A DNA stretch of 64,000 nt from Cupriavidus pinatubonensis (GCF_019602855.1 NZ_CP080766.1:496001-560000); one strand, 5' to 3'. Positions 17,536 to 26,699 are shown, counted from the first letter of the stretch. Numbers and translations: made by a program. Notes: generated by a model from the letters alone, not told the origin.

Positions 17536-19017
17536 ATGAACCGGAATCCTGTCCAGTCGTTCAAGACCGCCCTGACCTTCTCGCTGCTGGTCGGCCTGTC
17601 CGGCATCACCCTGGCCGGACAAGCGCCCGGTCCGCTGAACGCGCCCGACGTGCCCCTGAGCCACCGCGACCGCATCTATGCGGCCGAGCAGTTTTCCAAC
17701 ACGGTGTCGGTGACGGACCCGGCCGACAACAAGCTGCTGGGCGTGATCCGACTGGGCGATCCTGCGCCGGGCAATTTCAGCCCGCTGTATCGTGGTCAGG
17801 TGCTGGTGCATGGCCTAGGTTTTTCGCCCGACCGGCGCACGCTGGCCGTGGTGTCGATCGGCTCCAATTCGGTGTCTTTCATCGACACGGCGACCAATGC
17901 CATCCAGCACGTGACCTATGTGGGCCGTTCGCCGCACGAAGCGTTCTACACGCCCGACGGCAAGGAAGTCTGGGTGACGGTGCGCGGCGAGAACTATATT
18001 TCGGTCATCGATGCAAAGACGTTCGGGGAAAAGACACGCATCACCGTCGCCGCAGGCCCCGGCATGCAGATCTTTTCGCCGGACGGCAAGTACGGCTATA
18101 TCTGCTCGTCGTTCAATCCTGAGACCGCGGTGGTGACCGTCGCGGATCACAAGGTCGTCGCACGCGTGAAGCAGGAAAGCCCGTTCTGCCCGAACATTGC
18201 CGCTACGCCGGATGGCTCGCAGGTGTGGTTCACGCTCAAGGACGTCGGCAAGACCCAGGTGTTCGAAGCGCGTCCGCCGTTCCGCATGATCAAGACCATC
18301 GAGACAGGACCGATCACCAACCACGTCAACTTCGCGCACACGGCGGCCGGGACGTTTGCCTATATCACCATCGGCGGGCTGAACCAGGTGAAGGTGTTCC
18401 GGACCGACGATTTCTCACAGGTCGCGACCATTCCAGTCGGCAGCCTTCCGCACGGCTTGTGGCCGTCCGGCGATGGCAAGCGCATCTATGTGGGGCTCGA
18501 AAACGCGGACAGCCTCGCGGCGATCGATACGGAGACTAATAAGGTTGTCGCCAATGTGCCCGTGGGCCAGGCGCCGCAGGCCATCGTCTATGTGCCGGAT
18601 GCCGTGGCCGAAGGTTCGGGCACGCAAGGGCTGCAGCCGATCGGGCTGGCTGGACAGACCACGCAGCTCCGGCTACTGCCCGTGGTCAATGGCAAGCCCG
18701 TCGCCAGCGACAATGCGCCGACTAGCGTGACGTTGTTCGACCAGGGCCTGCTGCAGGTGTTGCAGGCGTCCGCCACGGGGCTCCAGCCCAAGCAGGCTTA
18801 TGTGTTGGCGCTGGCCAGCCAGGCCGATGGCAGCGGTGTGCTGGAGCCGCTCGCCAATTTCATGGCGAACCCTGCGGGAGCGGCCATCGTCAATGCGATC
18901 GGGCCAATCCGGCAGGTTGTGCAGGGCATTGCCGGCACGGAAACGCGGCGCTATCTTGTGATCGCGCCCACGGACAACGGCAAACCCACTGCACCCGTGC
19001 AGGTGCAGGCCATGTAG
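17536..19017 (+). CDS. YncE-like beta-propeller (YVTN repeat) protein, 493 aa
   Basis: A secreted protein with an N-terminal signal (ALTFSLLVGLSGITLAG) and seven-bladed propeller repeats such as RIYAAEQFSNTVSVTDPADN, VSFIDTATNAIQHVTYVG, GENYISVIDAKTFG and RIYVGLENADSLAAIDTETN, ending at about residue 355. A C-terminal domain of about 130 residues follows (QPIGLAGQTTQLRLLPVVNG onward), outside the propeller. Such proteins are periplasmic and often of unknown binding role. It lies in a tight same-strand row between the DUF305 gene and the ECF sigma factor, so it is a likely member of that sigma factor's operon. Confidence 0.85.
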   Translation: MNRNPVQSFKTALTFSLLVGLSGITLAGQAPGPLNAPDVPLSHRDRIYAAEQFSNTVSVTDPADNKLLGVIRLGDPAPGNFSPLYRGQVLVHGLGFSPDRRTLAVVSIGSNSVSFIDTATNAIQHVTYVGRSPHEAFYTPDGKEVWVTVRGENYISVIDAKTFGEKTRITVAAGPGMQIFSPDGKYGYICSSFNPETAVVTVADHKVVARVKQESPFCPNIAATPDGSQVWFTLKDVGKTQVFEARPPFRMIKTIETGPITNHVNFAHTAAGTFAYITIGGLNQVKVFRTDDFSQVATIPVGSLPHGLWPSGDGKRIYVGLENADSLAAIDTETNKVVANVPVGQAPQAIVYVPDAVAEGSGTQGLQPIGLAGQTTQLRLLPVVNGKPVASDNAPTSVTLFDQGLLQVLQASATGLQPKQAYVLALASQADGSGVLEPLANFMANPAGAAIVNAIGPIRQVVQGIAGTETRRYLVIAPTDNGKPTAPVQVQAM

Positions 19018-19057
19018 GCGGGCGCGCGTTGTGGACGCTTATCCGGGAGGGCTGGCG

Positions 19058-19597
19058 GTGAAGGACCTGTTGCAGCAAGTCGAGCCGATGATCCCCGCGC
19101 TGCGGCGCTATGCGCGCGCACTGCTGCGAGACGCAGCCGCCGCCGACGATCTCGTGCAGGACTGCCTCGAGAAGGTCATCACTTACTGGGACAGCCGCCG
19201 CCACCACGGCGACACGCGCAGCTGGGTGTTTGCGATCCTGCACAACCTGGCGATGACCACGCTGCGCCGCCACGCCGGCACGTCGGGCCTGCATGTCGAC
19301 ATCGACGATGTGGCGGAATCCCTGAGCACCCGCGCCACCCAGGAGGATGCCCTGCACTACCAGGACCTCATGAGCGCACTGGACGCGCTGCCGGCCGAGC
19401 AGCGCAGCGTGCTGCTGCTGGTGTCGGTCGAAGACATGTCGTACGCGGACACCGCGCGCGTGCTCGACATCCCGATCGGCACAGTGATGTCGCGCCTGTC
19501 GCGTGCACGGGATAGGCTGTTGAGGATCATGGAAAGCGGCGAGACGGCGACGACAGCAGGATCGCCCCGGAAGGCGGCATTGCGGAGGGTCAAATGA
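19058..19597 (+). CDS. ECF-type RNA polymerase sigma factor, 179 aa
   Basis: A sigma-70 family protein of the extracytoplasmic-function group. Region 2 is seen in MIPALRRYARALLRDAAAADDLVQDCLEKV and region 4 in DALPAEQRSVLLLVSVEDMSYADTARVLDIPIGTVMSRLSRAR. I prefer the GTG at 19058, which has GGGAGG about eight bases upstream, over the GTG at 19031. The gene overlaps the following anti-sigma gene by 4 bp (ATGA), showing translational coupling. It probably controls this operon, including the DUF305 and propeller genes, in response to an envelope signal. Confidence 0.92.
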   Translation: MKDLLQQVEPMIPALRRYARALLRDAAAADDLVQDCLEKVITYWDSRRHHGDTRSWVFAILHNLAMTTLRRHAGTSGLHVDIDDVAESLSTRATQEDALHYQDLMSALDALPAEQRSVLLLVSVEDMSYADTARVLDIPIGTVMSRLSRARDRLLRIMESGETATTAGSPRKAALRRVK

Positions 19598-20391
19598 ACG
19601 AGAACCGGCCCGTGCAGGAAGAAGACCTGCAGGCCTATGTCGACAACGCGCTCGACGAAGCGCGCCGGCAAGAGATCGAGGCCTATCTGCGCGACCATCC
19701 GGACGTCGCGCGCCGCGTCGATGGCTATATCGTCCAGCGCCAGCGCCTGCGCGCTGCACTCGCGCCGGTTGCGAGCGAGCCGATCCCACCGGAACTGAAC
19801 CTGCGCCATATGCTCGCCGCACGCCGCGCGCACACGGCTGCCCCGTGGCGCATGGCCGCGTCGGTGATCGTTGCGCTGTGCGTGGGCGGCCTGGCCGGAT
19901 GGATGGGACGCGGCGCTACCGAGCCCGCGTCAGGCGGCATTGCCGCACTGGCGCGCGAGGCGACGGCGAGTTATCAGGTCTTCGCCCTGGACCTGAACCG
20001 CCCCGTGGAGATCAGCGCGAACGACCGTGCCGACCTGGTCAGATGGGTATCGGCACGGCTGCAGCGCCCTATTTCTGTCCCGGACCTCAGCCAGTCAGGC
20101 TACCGCTATATGGGCGGGCGCCTGGTGGCGACGGAGCACGGGCCGGCCGGGCTCTTCATGTACGACGACGGGCACGGCTCGCGCGTGGCCATGCTGGTGC
20201 GGCCGATGCAGATCGACCAGGATACGCCGATGAAGGCCCATCGCCAGGCCGGCATTGCCGGGTATTCATGGGCGGACCAGGGACTCGGCTACAGCCTGGT
20301 CGCCTCGGCTTCCACCAGCGGCCTGCATCCGCTCGCCGATGAAATGCGGCGGCAGATCGGCGCGCAGGTGCGCAAGCCCGCGCCGGCGTAG
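19594..20391 (+). CDS. Membrane anti-sigma factor, 265 aa
   Basis: The N-terminal cytoplasmic part (EEDLQAYVDNALDEARRQEIEAYLRDHPDVARRV) is the helical anti-sigma domain typical of ECF partners, here without the HxxxCxxC zinc motif. One membrane helix follows at about residues 86-105 (MAASVIVALCVGGLAGWMG), then a periplasmic domain of about 150 residues. It overlaps the sigma gene by ATGA and would hold the sigma factor at the membrane until a periplasmic signal arrives. It ends 30 bp before the convergent molybdenum hydroxylase operon. Confidence 0.85.
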   Translation: MNENRPVQEEDLQAYVDNALDEARRQEIEAYLRDHPDVARRVDGYIVQRQRLRAALAPVASEPIPPELNLRHMLAARRAHTAAPWRMAASVIVALCVGGLAGWMGRGATEPASGGIAALAREATASYQVFALDLNRPVEISANDRADLVRWVSARLQRPISVPDLSQSGYRYMGGRLVATEHGPAGLFMYDDGHGSRVAMLVRPMQIDQDTPMKAHRQAGIAGYSWADQGLGYSLVASASTSGLHPLADEMRRQIGAQVRKPAPA

Positions 20392-20421
20392 TGCCAACTT
20401 AACGCCAGGCGGGCCTGCGCA

Positions 20422-21594
20422 TCAGCGCCCGCCTGCGCCGAACACCCGTTTCACGCGTTCCCACAACACGCCAAAGAACAGCGCGACGGGATTGAGCTGC
20501 GCTGTCTTCATCCGCTCGGCTTCGCTCAGCGTGGGATCCATCCTGCGCGCGACCGACTTGCCGAAGTCGGCGATCATGCGCCGCACGAAATCGCGCACGA
20601 GTCCGGAACGAGAGAACTGGGCGAGCGGGCCTTGCAGCGAATACTGGAGGTCCACTTCGACTTCCGTCTCGCTGGCCGAGCGTGCGGTGAGCTGGTAGGC
20701 AATATCGCCGGCGGCCTTGGAGTTGCTCAGCGAATCCTGCCCTGCGCCTTTGAGCACACCACGCATGCGGCTGTCATCGCGCTGCAGGCGTGCCGCACCT
20801 TCGAACCGCGCGGACATGGGGCCGAACTTGATCGCGATGTGTCCCTTGACCTTCTCGCCCTCGATTTCGGTCAGTACCGCGCCCGGCAGGCAGCCTGCAA
20901 CGGCCGGCAGGTCGGCCATGAATGCCCATACGGCGTCGACCGGATAGGGCACGGCGAAGCTGCCTTCGATGCGGGACCAGCCCTTGCGGTCCGCGGCGCG
21001 CCCCGCTTCATTGGCTGCCGTGGCGGCCTGTACTGGCGCAGCGCCCAATGCCTCGTCGGAGACGGTAAAGCCGGTGAACTTCTTCGTAGCAGCGGCCAAA
21101 GGCGCCCCTGGCACCGTTGCGCCCGATGCCGCCCGGCGCGCATCAAGCACCGAACGGATAGCCGCGACAATGCCCATGTAGCCCGTACAGCGGCACAGGT
21201 TGCCCGACAGTTCATGGCGGATCGTGGCCTCGTCCGCATCGGGCAAGCGCAGCACGATATCGCGCGCGGTGGCGAGCATGCCCGGCGTACAGAAGCCGCA
21301 CTGCAACGCATGATGACGATTGAACGCCGCGCGCAGGTCGGCCATGACGGCATCGTCCTCGTACCCCTCGACGGTGACGATATCGGCGCCCGCGCAACCG
21401 GCGGCGAAGGTAATGCATGAGCGCACGGGCTTGTCGTCGACCAGCACCGTGCAGGCGCCGCAGACGCCGTGCTCGCAGCCGAGGTGGGTGCCCGTCAGGC
21501 GATGCGTGTCGCGCAGGAAGTCGCCGAGATGCGTACGGTCCGTGCACGCGCCGGATACCTGCCGGCCATTGACGGTGAATGCGATGGTTTGCAC
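20422..21594 (-). CDS. Molybdenum hydroxylase small subunit fused to CoxG-like domain (PicA-type), 390 aa
   Basis: Residues 1-165 form the [2Fe-2S] small subunit of the xanthine oxidase family. Cluster cysteines are C40, C45, C48 and C60 (plant-type) and C99, C102, C134 and C136 (helical domain). After a linker of about 40 residues, residues about 205-355 are an SRPBCC/CoxG domain ([19 protein letters not shown] and [18 protein letters not shown]), with a hydrophobic C-terminal tail ([15 protein letters not shown]). The start is GTG at 21594, preceded by GAGGAG and 8 bp after the medium-subunit stop. It would carry electrons in picolinate 6-hydroxylation; CoxG domains are associated with enzyme maturation or membrane recruitment. 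The fusion is unusual. Confidence 0.88.
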   Translation of the reverse strand: MQTIAFTVNGRQVSGACTDRTHLGDFLRDTHRLTGTHLGCEHGVCGACTVLVDDKPVRSCITFAAGCAGADIVTVEGYEDDAVMADLRAAFNRHHALQCGFCTPGMLATARDIVLRLPDADEATIRHELSGNLCRCTGYMGIVAAIRSVLDARRAASGATVPGAPLAAATKKFTGFTVSDEALGAAPVQAATAANEAGRAADRKGWSRIEGSFAVPYPVDAVWAFMADLPAVAGCLPGAVLTEIEGEKVKGHIAIKFGPMSARFEGAARLQRDDSRMRGVLKGAGQDSLSNSKAAGDIAYQLTARSASETEVEVDLQYSLQGPLAQFSRSGLVRDFVRRMIADFGKSVARRMDPTLSEAERMKTAQLNPVALFFGVLWERVKRVFGAGGR

Positions 21595-21602
21595 AGGGCT
21601 CC

Positions 21603-22430
21603 TCAGTTCAGCATTTGCATCACGCAGCGCGTGACAACGGTGCGGCACAGCTTGCGGTCGATGGCGTCCTTGTCCGGCGCGGCGACGGCAATGGCCTCGT
21701 CCACGGCCTGGGCGGTCAGCGCGGCGGCGCCTTGCGCGGCGACGGCACGGGTCAGGTCGCGCAGGACGACCGGCGGACCGTCGAGCGCGCCGAGCACGAT
21801 GCGTGCGAAGCGGCGGCTCGCGTCAAAGTACGCAGCACAGCTGGCCTCCGCGAACTCTCCGGTCTTGCGGCACAGCTTCTGATAGCCCCATCGCGTATCG
21901 GCAGTTACCGGAGGCACCCGTACTGCGGCGATCAGTTCGCCCTCTTCGAGCACCGTGGTGTAGGCGCCGATCATGAAGGCATCCATCGGTACTACGCGGG
22001 TGCCAGCGGCCGAGGCGAGCTCGACCTGTGCGCCGAGCGCCGTCATGGTCACCACCCAGTCTGCAGCAGGATCGGCATGCGCAAGGCTGCCGCCCACGGT
22101 GCCGCGATTACGGATCGCGCGGTAGGCAATGCCACCCGCTACCGCCTGCAGCATGGTGCCGCGCAGTGCATCGAAGACGCCGTCTTCGATCTGCGCGTGA
22201 GTCACGCACGCGCCGATACGCACATAGTCGGAACTCGCCGTGACCTCGCGCAGTTCCGCCAGCCGCGATACGTCGACGACAGTATCGGGGCGCGTCAGGC
22301 GCAGGTTCAGCATGGGGCCGAGCGACTGGCCCCCGCCCATGGTCTTGGCAACGTCGGTGCCCGCGCCAAGACGCGCGAGCGCATCGGCGAGCGAGCCCGG
22401 GGCTTGATAGGAAAAAGCGACGGCTTTCAT
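21603..22430 (-). CDS. Molybdenum hydroxylase FAD subunit (CoxM-like, PicA-type), 275 aa
   Basis: The medium subunit of the xanthine-dehydrogenase family. The FAD-binding signatures are MGGGQSLGPMLNLRL (residues about 30-45) and RNRGTVGGSLAHADPAAD. It starts with the typical MKAVAFSYQAPGSLADALARL. It is 3 bp after the large-subunit gene and 8 bp before the Fe-S subunit gene, so all three are co-transcribed from the promoter near 24881. It passes electrons from the molybdenum centre through the Fe-S clusters to its flavin and on to an acceptor. Confidence 0.92.
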   Translation of the reverse strand: MKAVAFSYQAPGSLADALARLGAGTDVAKTMGGGQSLGPMLNLRLTRPDTVVDVSRLAELREVTASSDYVRIGACVTHAQIEDGVFDALRGTMLQAVAGGIAYRAIRNRGTVGGSLAHADPAADWVVTMTALGAQVELASAAGTRVVPMDAFMIGAYTTVLEEGELIAAVRVPPVTADTRWGYQKLCRKTGEFAEASCAAYFDASRRFARIVLGALDGPPVVLRDLTRAVAAQGAAALTAQAVDEAIAVAAPDKDAIDRKLCRTVVTRCVMQMLN

Positions 22431-22433
22431 CGG

Positions 22434-24815
22434 TCAGGCAGCCTTCCTGCTTTCGGACTGTGCGGCAGCGGCATCCAGTGCCTCCAACACCTTCCGTGGG
22501 GTCAGCGGGGTTTCCTTGAGTTCGACGCCGAAATCGCGCAGCGCATCGTTCACGGCATTGAAGATCGCGGCCGGCGGCGCGATGGCACCGCCCTCGCCCA
22601 TGCCTTTCGCACCGAACTCCGTATGCGGCGACGGCGTTTCGAAATGGTGGATGCGGATCGACGGAATCTCGGTCGGTCCCGGCAGCATGTAGTCCGCCAG
22701 CGTCGACGCGAGCGGCTGGCCATTGCCGTCGTAGCGCATCTCTTCGAACATCGCGGTACCGATGCCCTGCGCCACGCCACCGTAGGTCTGGCCCTCCACG
22801 ACCATTGGATTGATCATGGTGCCGCAGTCCTCGACGACCACGTAGTCGAGAATCTCGACGTGGCCGGAATCGACATCGACCTCCACGGCGACCGCATGCG
22901 TGGCATAGGTGAAGCTGCCCGTATCGACGGCCGGCTTGAAGCCCATGGTCGTTTCCAGCCCTTGTGCATCGACGTCGGACGGCAACAGGTGTGGGTTGAT
23001 GTACCAGGCGTCTGCGATGCGATTGACGGCGATGCTGGCTTCCCCCGCGCGCACGTGTCCCGCCTCGAATCGCGCGGACTCCTCTGGCTGGCCGAGCATG
23101 TGCGCGCCGATCTTCAGCAGCCGCGGCAGCAGCGCCTTGCAGGCGCGCGACACCGCGCCGCCCGACATCACCAGCGAACGCGATGCGTAGGTGCCCGTCG
23201 AAAACGGCGTCAGTCCCGTATCGCCATGGACGACCTTGATCCGTGCGACATCGACGCCGAGGATTTCATTGGCAATCTGCGCGAACGTTGTTTCCATGCC
23301 CTGGCCATGCGAATGCACGCCTACGCGGACTTCCAGGCCGCCATCGGGCGTGATGCGCACGGTGGCGGAATCGAAGCCCGGAATCACCGGCGTGCCCCAT
23401 GCCGCGAACACCGACGTACCGTGAGCCGATTGTTCGGTGTAAGTGCCGAAGCCCACGCCCACGTAACGACTTCCTTCCGGGCCGGCCTTCTGGCGCGCGC
23501 GGATCCCCGCCAGGTCGATCATCTCCATCGCCTTGCGCACGCTGGCGGGATAGTCGCCGCTGTCGAAATGCTTGTTGGTCACGTTGACGTAGGGCATGGC
23601 CTGCGGCGGCACGACGTTCTCGCAACGGACTTCCCAAGGTTCACGGCCGACTTCGCGGGCAATGGCGTCGATCAGCAATTCCATCGCAAAGCACACGCCC
23701 GTGCGCGCCACGCCGCGGTACGGCACGAAGCCGGGCTTGTTGGTGGCGACGCAAACAGTCTCGCAGCGATAGGCGTCGAACGCATACGGACCCGGCAGGT
23801 TGCCGATGGCCTGTCCCGGCTCCAGGCCAATGGTGAATGGCCAGACAGAGTAGGCACCGCCGTCGATCGCGATCTTCGCGTCCAGCGCCAGCAGCCTGCC
23901 GCGCGCATCGGCGTAGGCCGTCAGTTCATAGTGGTGCTCGCGCGAATTGGCCCCGGCGGTCAGGTGCTCGCGCCGGTCCTCGATAAAGCGGAATGGCCGC
24001 TTGTATGTCATGGCCAGCCACGCGATGCAGAGCTCCTCCTGCTGCAGCACACACTTGTAGCCGAACGCACCGCCCACATCGGGCGAGATCACGCGCACGC
24101 GTTCCTGCTCCAATCCGAGGCAGTGGCTCAGGATCGTGCGGATCATATGCGGCACCTGCGTGGCGCTGTACACGACGAGCTGGTCGAACTGGTGGTCCCA
24201 ATAGGCCAGTACCGCCTTGCCTTCCATCGGCACCATGCACTGGCGCGCCAGGTCGATCTTGCGGTGCACCACGACGGTTGCCTCGCGCTGCCGCGCTTCG
24301 AAATTCTTGTCGGCGGTGAGCGTCAGGAAGTTGTTGTCGCGCCAGTGCTCGTGCACGCGGACCTCGCCCGCCAGTTGCTGCGCCTGCGCGACTTCGGTCA
24401 GCGCAGTCAGCTCGTCCAGTTCAAGCGAGACTTGTTCGGCGATGTCCTCCGCCTCGGCGCGGGTCGGCGCGAACGCCATCGCCACGGGTTCGCCGACGAA
24501 GCGCACCTTGCCGCTGGCCAGCGGCGGCTGCGCCGAAGGCTGATAGGACGGAAACGCCGAGTCGGCGACGATGTCCTTGGCCTCTTGCATGTCCTCGCGC
24601 ACGATCACGGACGCGGCCAGACCCTGCGGCTTCGTCACCGCGAGCAGCCTTGCATGCGCCACAGGACTGCGCAGGAATGCCACTTCCTGCAGGTCCGGCA
24701 TGGCGATATCCGCCACGAACCGGCCCTTGCCGTGCAGATGCCGGGCGTCTTCCTTGCGCGCGACACGCGCGCCGACCCCCTGGCCCCGCCCTTCCTCTGA
24801 ATGATTCGGTTCCAT
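22434..24815 (-). CDS. Molybdenum hydroxylase catalytic subunit, likely picolinate 6-hydroxylase (PicA-type), 793 aa
   Basis: The large molybdopterin-cytosine-dinucleotide subunit of the xanthine oxidase family. GGAFGYK (about 248-254) and GAKGMGEGG near the C-terminus, with the expected catalytic Glu at about 741, are present. The active-site loop reads PYRGVART (365-372). It lacks the AYXCSFR loop of true aerobic CO dehydrogenase, so the Cox resemblance is structural only. I choose ATG 24815 (MEPNHSEEGR) with an AGGA ribosome-binding site. Context (downstream decarboxylase, Rieske oxygenase and 2,5-dihydroxypyridine genes) suggests hydroxylation of picolinate at C6 with water as oxygen source. 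A nicotinate-type substrate cannot be excluded from sequence alone. Confidence 0.88.
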   Translation of the reverse strand: MEPNHSEEGRGQGVGARVARKEDARHLHGKGRFVADIAMPDLQEVAFLRSPVAHARLLAVTKPQGLAASVIVREDMQEAKDIVADSAFPSYQPSAQPPLASGKVRFVGEPVAMAFAPTRAEAEDIAEQVSLELDELTALTEVAQAQQLAGEVRVHEHWRDNNFLTLTADKNFEARQREATVVVHRKIDLARQCMVPMEGKAVLAYWDHQFDQLVVYSATQVPHMIRTILSHCLGLEQERVRVISPDVGGAFGYKCVLQQEELCIAWLAMTYKRPFRFIEDRREHLTAGANSREHHYELTAYADARGRLLALDAKIAIDGGAYSVWPFTIGLEPGQAIGNLPGPYAFDAYRCETVCVATNKPGFVPYRGVARTGVCFAMELLIDAIAREVGREPWEVRCENVVPPQAMPYVNVTNKHFDSGDYPASVRKAMEMIDLAGIRARQKAGPEGSRYVGVGFGTYTEQSAHGTSVFAAWGTPVIPGFDSATVRITPDGGLEVRVGVHSHGQGMETTFAQIANEILGVDVARIKVVHGDTGLTPFSTGTYASRSLVMSGGAVSRACKALLPRLLKIGAHMLGQPEESARFEAGHVRAGEASIAVNRIADAWYINPHLLPSDVDAQGLETTMGFKPAVDTGSFTYATHAVAVEVDVDSGHVEILDYVVVEDCGTMINPMVVEGQTYGGVAQGIGTAMFEEMRYDGNGQPLASTLADYMLPGPTEIPSIRIHHFETPSPHTEFGAKGMGEGGAIAPPAAIFNAVNDALRDFGVELKETPLTPRKVLEALDAAAAQSESRKAA

Positions 24816-24880
24816 CGATGTCCTGTCTTCGTGGCCGGCGGCCACGGCGGGCGAAGTGCCCGCCGCGACCCTTCACATAC

Positions 24881-24892
24881 TCAGCATACTGA
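24881..24892. promoter_or_regulatory. PicR-type operator upstream of molybdenum hydroxylase operon
   Basis: TCAGCATACTGA fits the TCAG-N4-CTGA palindrome repeated through the picolinate locus. It lies 66 bp before the large-subunit start at 24815, in the gap after the maleamate amidase gene. This gives the hydroxylase operon its own regulated promoter. Confidence 0.75.
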
Positions 24893-24973
24893 CCAAAATG
24901 CTAAGGACCGTGGCCCCGGCCTGTCAATTGCGGCTTCACCGCATGGCAAGCGGCGCAAACGCCATACCTGCGC

Positions 24974-25600
24974 TCAATCGCGCACGCCGATCGCCGCCAG
25001 CGCGGCGGACCGCGGCATCACGGCCGCGTATTTCTGCTCCATGTCGAACAGATTGGCCTCGTGCGGGCCCAGCGCCCGATCGCCCACGCAGTCCGAGAGG
25101 ACTAGCGGGCGGAAGCCATACTGCATCGCATCAACCACGCTTGCACGCACGCAGCCACTGGTGACGGCCCCGGCTACTAGCAGCGTCTTCACGCCACGCT
25201 GGGTCAGCCATGCAGCCAGTGAAGTACCGAAGAATGCCGATGGCACGGTCTTGCGTACCACGAGCTCGCCCGGCGCTGGCGCCAGTTCGTCCACGATGGC
25301 GCTGTTCCGGTCATGCTCCTTCAGCGTCAGCATGTTCGGCACCTTCATCGAGAAGACGTTGTGGTCAGCGCCATTGTCGGCATAGACAATGCGGCTGTGG
25401 GCAACAGGCCAACCTTCGCGGCGGGCTGCGGCCAGCAGCGGCACCGTGGCGCCGATAGCCTCGCGGATGTTCCCGCCGCCAAACACCGCGGGATCGGCAA
25501 AACCGTTGACGAAGTCGATGACCAGCAGGCCGAACGGCGGGGCCAATTCAAACGTGTTGCCGAAGCCCTGGCGCTGGTAGGCGCCGATTTCCTTGTGCAT
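24974..25600 (-). CDS. nicF: Maleamate amidohydrolase (NicF/PicF), 208 aa
   Basis: A cysteine hydrolase of the isochorismatase superfamily that converts maleamate to maleate and ammonia. The catalytic triad falls at D29 (LLVIDFVNGF), K117 (VRKTVPSAFFGTSL) and C150 (GAVTSGCVRAS), the same numbering I recall for Bordetella NicF. The start at ATG 25600 (MHKEIGAYQRQGFG) follows an AAGGAG that lies inside the end of the preceding dioxygenase gene. A longer in-frame reading upstream only overlaps that gene and is rejected. It is the last gene of the five-gene lower-pathway operon. Confidence 0.93.
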   Translation of the reverse strand: MHKEIGAYQRQGFGNTFELAPPFGLLVIDFVNGFADPAVFGGGNIREAIGATVPLLAAARREGWPVAHSRIVYADNGADHNVFSMKVPNMLTLKEHDRNSAIVDELAPAPGELVVRKTVPSAFFGTSLAAWLTQRGVKTLLVAGAVTSGCVRASVVDAMQYGFRPLVLSDCVGDRALGPHEANLFDMEQKYAAVMPRSAALAAIGVRD

Positions 25601-25607
25601 ATAGGGA

Positions 25608-26660
25608 CTACTCCTTCGGGTACTGGAAGCCGTCCGTGACCTTCCCTTCGGCCACCACGTCCTCGCCGTCGAGCCGTACAGTGCAGCGGCGCAGCGGGAT
25701 ATCGATATGGCAGGTCGTGGTGCGCTGCCCGCCGGCCTCGTTGTTGGGACCGAGCGAGAACAGGAAATTGCCCTCGAACGCGCGTGCATCCATGCCGATG
25801 GTCGCTTCGCGATCGTAAAGCCCCAGCGTCGCCCAGTGCGCACGTGGCTGCAGGCCCCAGCCAATGTGCGAGATCGCATAGGCCTCCGGGTCCTTGAACG
25901 AGGCCATATACTCGCTGAGCATTTCTGCGTGCAGGCCGCCTTCGATGCGCGTGGCGAAGCCATTCTCGACTGTCAGCGTGACCGGTTCGGTGACGTACGT
26001 CTTCTGCGGCAGCAGGATGTCGCCGCGATCGAGCACGATGGTGCCGCTGGCTCCTCCTTCATTCGGCCACGTCAGCACGAAGCCGCTGGGCCAGTGGTCC
26101 CAGCGTCCGGGCTCGTCGACGAAGCCGTACTCGCTGATGGCGGGGAACTCGCCAAGCGGGCAATGCAGGCTGGTGCCCGCAGCCGATACCACATGCATTG
26201 CCTTCGCGCGGCCCAGCCGCTCGGTGGCCGCCTTCACGCGCTCTCGGTCAGCCTCGGTCGGCACCATGCGCGCCAGCACCTCGGGGGGCTCGACAGCGAG
26301 CAGGATCTTGGTGCCGCCTTTCAGGATGTCGTGCTGCTCGGGCGAGAACAGCAGCGTCATCAGGTCCAGCACGAGGTCGCTGGCTTTCAGCGCCGAAATG
26401 GCGGCACGGTTGCCAGTCAGCGGCGTGGTGCCGAGATAGGCCAATGCATCGCGGCTCAGCGCCTTTTCACCGTTGACGGGCGGCAAGTCCAGCCGGTTCA
26501 CGATCGCACCCATTGCCTGCGTCGCGATCAACGCGGTGGACAGGGTCTGCGGGTGCGTGGCGGCGCCGGTGAGGATGGTTACCGTCTGCCCTCGCTCGAG
26601 CTTCGACAGCTTGAGCACCTGGGTCCAGGCTTCGATCATCTGATGGTCGCTGACCGGCAT
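25608..26660 (-). CDS. nicX: 2,5-dihydroxypyridine 5,6-dioxygenase (NicX/PicD), 350 aa
   Basis: Opens the ring of 2,5-dihydroxypyridine with O2 to N-formylmaleamate. Length (350) equals Pseudomonas putida NicX. The iron ligands fall at the same positions as I recall there: H265 (AISHIGWGLQPRA), H318 and D320 (CHIDIPLR). Other shared blocks are KILLAVEPPEVLARM, EPGRWDHWPSGF and MDARAFEGNFLFS. A good AAGGAG precedes the ATG at 26660. This is the step where nicotinate and picolinate pathways converge, so it anchors the pathway assignment of the whole locus. Confidence 0.95.
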   Translation of the reverse strand: MPVSDHQMIEAWTQVLKLSKLERGQTVTILTGAATHPQTLSTALIATQAMGAIVNRLDLPPVNGEKALSRDALAYLGTTPLTGNRAAISALKASDLVLDLMTLLFSPEQHDILKGGTKILLAVEPPEVLARMVPTEADRERVKAATERLGRAKAMHVVSAAGTSLHCPLGEFPAISEYGFVDEPGRWDHWPSGFVLTWPNEGGASGTIVLDRGDILLPQKTYVTEPVTLTVENGFATRIEGGLHAEMLSEYMASFKDPEAYAISHIGWGLQPRAHWATLGLYDREATIGMDARAFEGNFLFSLGPNNEAGGQRTTTCHIDIPLRRCTVRLDGEDVVAEGKVTDGFQYPKE

Positions 26661-26699
26661 GTCGGCTCCTTGCGTGACGGGGTGGGTGGCAGGCGTTCA

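Noticed and set aside
20407..20434. Hairpin AGGCGGGC...GCCCGCCT between the anti-sigma and hydroxylase genes as a terminator
   Set aside because: It overlaps the last codons of the 20422 gene and lacks a T-run on either side, so it is too weak to call.
21579..24800. Very long open frame (1073 codons) on the plus strand opposite the molybdenum hydroxylase genes
   Set aside because: It is the antisense shadow of two high-GC genes; its translation is rich in His, Arg and Gly with no recognisable domain.
20422..24815. Aerobic CO dehydrogenase (coxMSL)
   Set aside because: The large subunit lacks the AYXCSFR loop, and the neighbours belong to a pyridine-carboxylate pathway, so only the fold is shared.
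24974..25963. Extended 329-residue reading of the maleamate amidase
   Set aside because: The first 121 residues overlap the dioxygenase gene and are not protein-like; the start at 25600 has a ribosome-binding site and matches family numbering.
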